Positions 57,220-64,000 of a stretch of DNA of 64,000 bases are shown piece by piece; within the stretch, counting starts at the first letter, position 1, and every line of letters begins with the position of its first letter. The position numbers were made by a program, and so were the translations under genes. Origin of the DNA: JBILCM01 sp044353165. Its GTDB lineage: Bacteria; Bacillota; Bacilli; Paenibacillales; YIM-B00363. Location: assembly GCA_044353165.1 (NCBI GenBank), contig JBILCM010000001.1:51644-115643 (forward strand), written 5' to 3'. A model generated the notes under the pieces. That model made no database searches. It saw nothing but the letters and a program-made list of their open reading frames with translations, and was not told where the DNA came from.

Positions 57220-57402
57220 GACATAACGTTCCTTTCCATTACAGCGAATTAATACTATCGTTACAGAAATTATATCATGATGCTATAGCTCGAATGAGCT
57301 ATCTGCTTGCCGAATTAATGTGACATTTTCCGTAATAAAAGGATACGCTCATGCGAATGTTCGCTTAGACTAAGAGAAACTTCAACGTATCAAGGGGGCA
57401 TA

Positions 57403-58242
57403 ATGATGCTTAGAGGATTATCCCGGGCGGGTCTTGGCAATATTGGAAGCGATCAACAGTTGATTGAGAAAGCGGCAGCTTTTGGCTTTCAGTCGGTGGA
57501 TCTAGACGCAGCAGGCCTGGTTAAAGCGTTGGGAGTGGACCAAGCACGTGAGTTGTTACGGCAGCATCACATGGAGATCGGTAGCATCGGCCTTCCCGTG
57601 GATTGGCGTGGAAGTGAGATGAAATTCCGCGATGATTTACCGAAGTTGCTGGATCAAGCTGTGGCGTTGGCCGCATTGGGAGGATCCCGATGCTGCACAT
57701 ACATCCTTCCGTCTACAGATTTGAACGCAGCGCATTTCATGGCGCTCGCCACCAAGCGATTGCGAACGTGCGCACAAATTTTGGGCGCTTACGGCATTCG
57801 CCTTGGTCTTGAATTTGTCGGTCCGCATCATTTGCGCACGCGCTGGAAACATCCTTTTATCTGGACGATGGGAGAAACGCTGGATTGGATTGATGCGATT
57901 GGCGAGTCGAATGTGGGTTTGCTGCTTGATGCGTATCATTGGTACACCACGGAGATGGCTGTTCGCGATATCGAAGCACTGCAAGCGTCGCAGATCGTCC
58001 ATGTGCATCTGAATGATGCGAAAGATGTGGCGGTAGAGCAAGTGCTGGATAATGATCGCATGTACCCTGGCGAAGGTGTGATTGATCTGGTTGGCTTTCT
58101 GCAAGCCTTACAGAAGATTGGGTATACGGGGATGGTTGCGCAAGAAATCTTGACGCCAGCGCCATTGACAGATGCTCCCGACGTATTGTTGCGACGATCG
58201 AAGGAAGGTTACGATAAAGTGTTTGGTGCTGCGGGGTTGTAA
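57403..58242 (+). CDS. Sugar phosphate isomerase/epimerase (TIM barrel)
   Basis: 279-residue AP-endonuclease-2-fold enzyme with complete metal ligands: LGLEFVG, LLLDAYHW, VHVHLND and VAQEIL. The start has AAGGGGGCATA upstream; ATG 57406 is an alternative. It is monocistronic with its own terminator. The substrate is unknown. Confidence 0.88.
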   Translation: MMLRGLSRAGLGNIGSDQQLIEKAAAFGFQSVDLDAAGLVKALGVDQARELLRQHHMEIGSIGLPVDWRGSEMKFRDDLPKLLDQAVALAALGGSRCCTYILPSTDLNAAHFMALATKRLRTCAQILGAYGIRLGLEFVGPHHLRTRWKHPFIWTMGETLDWIDAIGESNVGLLLDAYHWYTTEMAVRDIEALQASQIVHVHLNDAKDVAVEQVLDNDRMYPGEGVIDLVGFLQALQKIGYTGMVAQEILTPAPLTDAPDVLLRRSKEGYDKVFGAAGL

Positions 58243-58257
58243 AATCGAAATGCTATG

Positions 58258-58289
58258 GGACCATATGGGATATGGTCTCTATTTTTTTG
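58258..58289 (+). terminator. Intrinsic terminator of the isomerase gene
   Basis: 8-bp stem GACCATAT / ATATGGTC with a GGG loop, followed by CTCTATTTTTTTG. It lies about 16 nt past the stop codon. Confidence 0.85.
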
Positions 58290-58371
58290 AACGAATCAAA
58301 CTCTCTATGGACACGATTCACAAGGTATTCAAAAATACATGCGTTTTCTCAAGGAATTTTATATAAATGGA

Positions 58372-58400
58372 TTGAACAATCTGCGCTCGAATGATAGAAT
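58372..58400 (+). promoter_or_regulatory. Sigma-A promoter of gltB
   Basis: TTGAAC (58372-58377) and TAGAAT (58395-58400) with a 17-nt spacer, about 88 nt before the gltB start. No GltC-type site could be assigned with confidence. Confidence 0.65.
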
Positions 58401-58487
58401 CTTCTTTATATTTTATGTTCATGGGATCACTTCTATCATATATTGGGTAACAACCCAGCTACATTTCAGGAAGAAAGGTTGTCACGA

Positions 58488-61400
58488 ATGAATTATCACA
58501 GCTTACCCGAGAAACAAGGACTCTACGATCCTCGCAATGAGCGAGATGCCTGCGGTATTGGCTTTGTCGCGAATATTAAGGGACGTCGTTCCCATGAGGT
58601 TGTTCGCCAAGCGTTGAATGTGCTTTGCAATCTGGATCACCGCGGTGGCCAAGGTTGTGAGAAGAATACCGGTGACGGCGCAGGGATCTTATTGCAGATT
58701 CCGCATGACTTCTTCAAGAAAGCTTGCATTCAGCAAGGGATTGAACTCCCTGAGCCCGGCATGTATGGCGTTGGCATGCTCTACCTGCCTCGTGAGGAAG
58801 CTTCTCGCAAGCATGCAGAAGCGGTTATGGAGCAGATCGTACGCGAAGAAAACCAAGTCGTGCTAGGTTGGCGCACCGTTCCTGTCAACAACAGTACGCT
58901 TGGTGACAGTGCTAAATCGGCAGAACCTTTTGTACGTCAATTGTTTATCGGAAGCACGCTCTCCACGCAACAGGAAGATGAGCTCGCGTTCGAACGCAAA
59001 CTGTATGTTATCCGTAAGCGGATCGAGAACAAGGTTGCACAAGAACAACTGGGATGTTACTTCTCCAGCTTATCGAGCCGCACCATTGTATATAAAGGAA
59101 TGCTTACGCCTGAGCAAGTAGACGCCTATTATATTGAATTGCAAAACCCGGCTTTGGAAAGTGCGCTAGCCCTTGTGCATTCCCGTTTCAGCACGAATAC
59201 ATTCCCAAGCTGGGAAAGATCTCATCCGTATCGTTATTTAATTCATAATGGTGAAATCAATACATTGCGCGGTAACATCAATTGGATGCGAGCAAGAGAA
59301 GCGATGCTCGCCTCTGATTTATTCGGCGATGATATTAAGAAAGTGTTGCCGATCATTGATATGGATGGCAGCGACTCGCAAATTTTTGACAACTGCTTAG
59401 AATTCCTCATGCTTTCAGGCCGCTCATTGCCGCATGCTGCGATGATGATGATTCCTGAGCCATGGTCGAAACATGAATCGATGAGCCCACAGAAGAGAGC
59501 CTTCTATGAGTACCATAGCACAATGATGGAACCATGGGACGGTCCTGCCGCCATCGCCTTCACAGACGGACGGATGATTGGCGCCGTGCTGGACCGGAAC
59601 GGTCTTCGACCTTCCCGTTATTATGTTACTTCCGATGACACCATCGTACTCGCTTCTGAAGTGGGTGTATTGAACATCCCTGCCGACAAGATCGTCCGCA
59701 AAGACCGTCTGCGCCCCGGTCGGATGTTGCTCGTAGATACGATTGAAGGAAGAATTGTTTCGGATGACGAGATCAAAGACCGCATTGTGAACGAGAAGCC
59801 TTACCAAGATTGGTTGAATGAACACCTGATCAGCTTGGAAGATCTTCCTGCAGCTGATGTGGTGCCAAGTACAGACCATACGACGGTTCTGGAACGTCAA
59901 CAAGCTTTCGGTTATTCATTCGAAACATTACGCAAATTTTTAGAACCTATGGCATTGAACGGTGTAGACCCGATCGGTTCCATGGGTACGGATGCGCCGC
60001 TTGCTGTGTTGTCAGACCGACCGCAGCTCTTATACAACTACTTCAAACAATTGTTCGCTCAAGTCACGAACCCACCGATCGATGCTAACTTTGAAGAAAT
60101 CATCACAGCGCAAGGCACCACACTGGGTCCAGAACGGAATTTGATTCAACCCGTACCTGAAAGCTGTCGCCAAATTCGCATCAAGACGCCTTTCATCACG
60201 AATGCAGAATTGGCCAAACTTCGACATATTCAACGAGACGGCTTCAAAGCGGTCACTGTGCCGATTCTGTTCCCTGCCATCGACGGTGAGGCCGGTTTGA
60301 AACCAGGCATGGATCGACTGTTTGCTGCTGTTGACCAAGAGATTGAGGCAGGTGCTAACCTGATTATTCTCTCTGATCGCGGTATTAGTGCAACATTGGC
60401 ACCTATTCCTGCATTACTTGCTGTAGCAGGAACGCATCACCACTTGATTCGTCAGGGTACACGGACGAAAGTCAGCTTGATCCTTGAATCCGGGGAGCCT
60501 CGCGAAGTTCATCATATGGCCGTGCTTCTCGGTTATGGTGCCGGTGCGATCAATCCGTATCTTGCATTCGAAACGCTGGAAGACATGATCCAACAAGACA
60601 TGATCAAGGGCGTGGAATATAAGAAAGTTGAATACAACTATCTCAAAGCAGCAACCAAAGGTGTTGTGAAAGTGCTCGCCAAGATGGGCATATCCACCAT
60701 CCAAAGTTACAGAGGCGCACAAATTTTTGAGGCGATCGGTCTCGATCAATCGTTGGTCGATGCTTACTTTACATGGACAACTTCCCGCATTGAGGGGATC
60801 GGTATCCAAGAGGTGGCTCGTGAGACATTGATGCGTCACCGCCGCGCTTACTCCGCACAAGAAGGGCGCGACCGTGTACTCGATCCAGGCGGAGAACTGC
60901 AATGGCGCAAGGACGGCGAAGAGCATCTATATAGTCCTGAAACCATTCATGCCCTTCAGTCAGCCGTTCGCACCGGAAACTATGAACAATATAAACAATT
61001 TGCTAGATTTATTACTCGCGACAGCGAGAAGCAGTTTCACCTGCGCGGTTTACTCTCTTTCAAAGAAGGACGTACGCCTGTGCCTCTAGAAGAGGTTGAA
61101 CCGGTTGAATCCATCTTCAAACGATTCAAAACCGGTGCCATGTCCTATGGTTCGATCAGTCAAGAAGCGCATGAGACGCTAGCGATTGCGATGAATCGCA
61201 TCGGCGGTAAGAGCAACACCGGCGAAGGCGGAGAGCACCCGAACCGCTTCAAACGTGATGAGAACGGCGATTGGCGCCGCAGTGCGATCAAACAAGTGGC
61301 TTCCGGCCGCTTCGGTGTCACTAGCAACTATTTGGTGAATGCCGATGAGATTCAAATTAAGATGGCGCAAGGCGCAAAACCCGGCGAAGGCGGTCAGTTG

Positions 61401-63080
61401 CCTGGCAGCAAAGTATATCCGTGGATTGCAGAAGTACGCGGCGTTACCCCTGGGGTAGGACTCATCTCACCTCCCCCGCACCATGACATCTATTCTATTG
61501 AAGATTTGGCCGAGTTGATCCATGACTTGAAGAATGCAAACCCTCGCGCGAGAATTAGCGTCAAGCTAGTTTCCGAAGTCGGTGTAGGTACGATTGCAGC
61601 CGGCGTCGCCAAGGGGAAAGCCGATGTCGTCTTAATCAGCGGCTATGAAGGCGGTACGGGCGCATCACCGCAAACCAGTATCCGCAACGCAGGCTTGCCT
61701 TGGGAATTGGGATTGGCCGAGACACACCAGACGTTGGTATTGAACAACTTGCGCAGCCGAATCGCCGTGGAAACAGACGGTAAGTTAATGACGGGACGCG
61801 ATGTTGTCATTGCCGCGATGCTCGGTGCCGAAGAATTCGGTTTTGCGACAACACCACTTATTGCGGTCGGTTGCATCATGATGCGTGTATGCCATCTCGA
61901 TACATGTCCTGTCGGAGTGGCTACACAAAATCCGGAACTACGCAAGAAATTTACCGGTGACCCGCAACACGTTGTTAATTTAATGAAATTTATTGCACAA
62001 GATCTAAGAGAATTGATGGCGTCGCTTGGATTCCGCACCATTGAAGAGATGGTCGGCCGCACGGATGTGCTAGAAACGAAGAAAGCCATCTCTCACTGGA
62101 AAGGTAAGGGTGTTGACCTCAGCCCACTCCTGTACAAGCCGGATGTATCTGATGATGTTGGACGTTATTGCAGTATGGCACAGGACCACGGCCTAGAACG
62201 TTCGCTTGACATGACACAATTGCTTGATATCTGCAAACCAGCTCTGGATAACAAAGAGCACGTTCATGCCATTCTGCCGATTCGCAACACGAATCGCGTC
62301 GTTGGTACGATACTCGGCAGCGAAGTCACGCGCCGTTACGGTGCGGAAGGTTTGCATCATGATACGATTCGCTTACACTTCAATGGGTCCGCGGGACAAA
62401 GCTTTGGCGCTTTCGTGCCCAAAGGTATCACGTTGTCACTTGAAGGCGATGCGAATGATTATGTTGGCAAAGGACTGTCCGGGGGTAAAATTGTCGTGTT
62501 CCCGCCTGAGCGCTCGGGATTCGTAGCCGAAGACAATGTGATCATCGGGAATGTTGCCCTCTATGGCGCCACAAACGGTGAAGCTTACATTCGCGGTATC
62601 GCAGGGGAACGATTCTGCGTGCGCAATAGCGGAGCGAGTGCCGTTGTGGAAGGTGTAGGCGATCACGGTTGTGAATACATGACCGGTGGACGAGTCGTTG
62701 TCCTTGGTTCAACGGGACGCAATTTTGCTGCAGGGATGTCCGGAGGCATTGCTTATCTTTATGACGCTGAAGGTACGTTGCGAGATCGTGTAAATGCAGA
62801 GATGGTTCTCTTTGAAACGGTTAGTGAACAATATGAAATCAATGAACTTCGTACGATGATTCGCAATCACGTGAAATTTACAGGAAGCACCGTCGGTCAC
62901 CGAATACTCGAAGATTGGGAATCTGCTGTGTTCAACTTCGTCAAGATCATTCCTAAAGACTACAAGCGAATGTTTGAAGCGATAGAGAAGGGTAAGAAGA
63001 CGGGACTTTCGAACGACGATGCAATTTTGGCAGCATTCGAACAAAATATGCGCGACGTTTCTCGTGTGAGTGGAAACTAA
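58488..63080 (+). CDS. gltB: Glutamate synthase, large subunit
   Basis: 1530 residues from ATG 58488 (AGAAAGG upstream; the longer in-frame reading is unlikely). A short propeptide precedes C22, the glutaminase nucleophile (DACGIGF). Domains in order: class II amidotransferase (to about 430), central domain, FMN-binding synthase barrel with [10 protein letters not shown] and the iron-sulfur cysteines in [10 protein letters not shown], and the GXGXG beta-helix. It makes glutamate from glutamine and 2-oxoglutarate together with GltD, whose gene follows 24 nt downstream. Confidence 0.97.
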   Translation: MNYHSLPEKQGLYDPRNERDACGIGFVANIKGRRSHEVVRQALNVLCNLDHRGGQGCEKNTGDGAGILLQIPHDFFKKACIQQGIELPEPGMYGVGMLYLPREEASRKHAEAVMEQIVREENQVVLGWRTVPVNNSTLGDSAKSAEPFVRQLFIGSTLSTQQEDELAFERKLYVIRKRIENKVAQEQLGCYFSSLSSRTIVYKGMLTPEQVDAYYIELQNPALESALALVHSRFSTNTFPSWERSHPYRYLIHNGEINTLRGNINWMRAREAMLASDLFGDDIKKVLPIIDMDGSDSQIFDNCLEFLMLSGRSLPHAAMMMIPEPWSKHESMSPQKRAFYEYHSTMMEPWDGPAAIAFTDGRMIGAVLDRNGLRPSRYYVTSDDTIVLASEVGVLNIPADKIVRKDRLRPGRMLLVDTIEGRIVSDDEIKDRIVNEKPYQDWLNEHLISLEDLPAADVVPSTDHTTVLERQQAFGYSFETLRKFLEPMALNGVDPIGSMGTDAPLAVLSDRPQLLYNYFKQLFAQVTNPPIDANFEEIITAQGTTLGPERNLIQPVPESCRQIRIKTPFITNAELAKLRHIQRDGFKAVTVPILFPAIDGEAGLKPGMDRLFAAVDQEIEAGANLIILSDRGISATLAPIPALLAVAGTHHHLIRQGTRTKVSLILESGEPREVHHMAVLLGYGAGAINPYLAFETLEDMIQQDMIKGVEYKKVEYNYLKAATKGVVKVLAKMGISTIQSYRGAQIFEAIGLDQSLVDAYFTWTTSRIEGIGIQEVARETLMRHRRAYSAQEGRDRVLDPGGELQWRKDGEEHLYSPETIHALQSAVRTGNYEQYKQFARFITRDSEKQFHLRGLLSFKEGRTPVPLEEVEPVESIFKRFKTGAMSYGSISQEAHETLAIAMNRIGGKSNTGEGGEHPNRFKRDENGDWRRSAIKQVASGRFGVTSNYLVNADEIQIKMAQGAKPGEGGQLPGSKVYPWIAEVRGVTPGVGLISPPPHHDIYSIEDLAELIHDLKNANPRARISVKLVSEVGVGTIAAGVAKGKADVVLISGYEGGTGASPQTSIRNAGLPWELGLAETHQTLVLNNLRSRIAVETDGKLMTGRDVVIAAMLGAEEFGFATTPLIAVGCIMMRVCHLDTCPVGVATQNPELRKKFTGDPQHVVNLMKFIAQDLRELMASLGFRTIEEMVGRTDVLETKKAISHWKGKGVDLSPLLYKPDVSDDVGRYCSMAQDHGLERSLDMTQLLDICKPALDNKEHVHAILPIRNTNRVVGTILGSEVTRRYGAEGLHHDTIRLHFNGSAGQSFGAFVPKGITLSLEGDANDYVGKGLSGGKIVVFPPERSGFVAEDNVIIGNVALYGATNGEAYIRGIAGERFCVRNSGASAVVEGVGDHGCEYMTGGRVVVLGSTGRNFAAGMSGGIAYLYDAEGTLRDRVNAEMVLFETVSEQYEINELRTMIRNHVKFTGSTVGHRILEDWESAVFNFVKIIPKDYKRMFEAIEKGKKTGLSNDDAILAAFEQNMRDVSRVSGN

Positions 63081-63104
63081 GCAGCGGAGAGGAGGATCAA
63101 TTCC

Positions 63105-64000
63105 ATGGGAAAACCAACTGGATTTATGGAATATCAACGTCAGATTGCAACTGAAGAATCACCTTTACTTAGGGTGTCGCATTTTAACGAGTTTGCCCAA
63201 CCCCTATCAACCGATCAACTTCAACAGCAAGGTGCTCGTTGTATGGATTGCGGCATCCCCTTCTGTCATACAGGTAAACTCATCAGCGGTATGGCGGCAG
63301 GTTGTCCTGTCAACAACTTAATCCCTGAATGGAACGACCTGGTTTACCGCGGACAATGGCGCGAAGCGCTTGACCGCTTACACAAAACGAACAACTTCCC
63401 AGAATTTACAGGCCGTGTGTGCCCTGCACCATGCGAAGGTTCTTGTACGGTTGGATTGAATGACTCACCCGTGACCATTAAATCGATTGAGAAAGCCATT
63501 ATCGATCGCGGATTTGCAGAAGGTTGGGTGAAACCAGAACCGCCCGCGGTTCGCACAGGAAAGAAAGTGGCTGTCATCGGCTCAGGCCCGTCCGGGCTTG
63601 CTGCCGCGGCACAATTGAACAAAGCCGGTCATACCGTAACGGTGTATGAGCGTGCCGACAGACCGGGCGGTCTGCTCATGTATGGCATTCCTAACATGAA
63701 GTTGGATAAGAAATATGTACAACGGCGCGTTGACTTAATGAAAGCAGAAGGCATTACATTCGTGACCAGTTGTGAAGTCGGGAAAGACATTTCCGCTGAA
63801 CAGCTGAAACTTGAGAATGACGCCATTGTCATGTGCGGCGGAGCTACCAAAGGTCGTGATTTAACGATTGAAGGGCGCAATCTGCAAGGCATCCATCTCG
63901 CGATGGAGTTCCTGCACAAGAACACCAAGAGCTTGCTAGACTCTGAGCATGCCGATAGTCAGTATTTAAGCGCGGAAGGCAAGCATGTGATTGTGATCGG
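63105..64000 (+). CDS. gltD: Glutamate synthase, small subunit, cut by right edge
   Basis: 298 codons visible from ATG 63105 (GGAGAGGAGGATC upstream). The N-terminal cysteine-rich iron-sulfur domain has CMDCGIPFC and CPAPCEGSC, and the FAD Rossmann motif is [14 protein letters not shown]. It continues beyond the edge at the second nucleotide-binding motif (HVIVIG). It passes electrons from NADPH to GltB. Confidence 0.96.
   Translation, partial: MGKPTGFMEYQRQIATEESPLLRVSHFNEFAQPLSTDQLQQQGARCMDCGIPFCHTGKLISGMAAGCPVNNLIPEWNDLVYRGQWREALDRLHKTNNFPEFTGRVCPAPCEGSCTVGLNDSPVTIKSIEKAIIDRGFAEGWVKPEPPAVRTGKKVAVIGSGPSGLAAAAQLNKAGHTVTVYERADRPGGLLMYGIPNMKLDKKYVQRRVDLMKAEGITFVTSCEVGKDISAEQLKLENDAIVMCGGATKGRDLTIEGRNLQGIHLAMEFLHKNTKSLLDSEHADSQYLSAEGKHVIVI

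Overview
The window looks like a chromosomal stretch of a Paenibacillus-type Firmicute (Paenibacillaceae). Evidence: strong AGGAGG-type ribosome binding sites, YesM/YesN-style two-component pairs, LplA/LplB/YtcP-type sugar ABC importers without their own ATPase, a CsoR-CopZ-CopA copper operon, KtrAB, RNase J, and a gltB-gltD pair. I saw no rRNA, tRNA, insertion sequence, prophage or CRISPR array. Species-level assignment is not possible from the sequence alone.

Layout. (1) 1-10.2 kb, minus strand: a glycan-utilisation operon (lipoprotein binding protein, two permeases, a GH63-like and a GH2 glycosidase, then a YesM-type sensor kinase cut by the left edge). (2) 10.4-16.3 kb: a sugar isomerase-like gene, an SGNH hydrolase broken by an in-frame stop, a nitroreductase / APH-type kinase / divergent enolase operon, and an HI0074/HI0073 nucleotidyltransferase pair followed by a 108-bp duplicate fragment of the DUF4256 gene found at 26 kb. 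(3) 16.8-25.5 kb, minus: a six-gene unit with a binding protein on a long alanine-rich stalk, two permeases, a sensor kinase, an AraC-type regulator and a sulfatase, which suggests uptake and desulfation of a sulfated glycan. (4) 25.9-30.2 kb, minus: csoR-copZ-copA, a His-rich lipoprotein and DUF4256. (5) 30.8-42.4 kb: a GntR regulator divergent from an 11-gene plus-strand catabolic operon (aldolase, dehydrogenase, isomerase, Dabb protein, NagB-like protein, FGGY kinase, binding protein, Fe(II)/2-oxoglutarate dioxygenase, two permeases, alpha/beta hydrolase). (6) 42.5-52.8 kb: mixed household genes (Sm-like membrane protein, nitroreductase, AraC regulator, dehydrogenase, glycerol kinase, KtrAB, hydrolase, RNase J, CDGSH protein, HxlR regulator). 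(7) 52.9-57.2 kb, minus: a LiaS/NarX-like two-component system, a DUF4198 protein and a CopC-CopD fusion, probably a second copper-handling locus. (8) 57.4-64 kb: a sugar isomerase, then glutamate synthase gltB and partial gltD.

The three ABC loci (1, 3, 5) lack an ATPase, so they probably share an MsmX-like ATPase encoded elsewhere. The best candidates for undescribed biology are the kinase-enolase pair, whose enolase has lost the catalytic histidine equivalent to yeast His373, and the 11-gene catabolic operon, whose enzyme set resembles an inositol-type pathway with an added NagB-like step and a dioxygenase.
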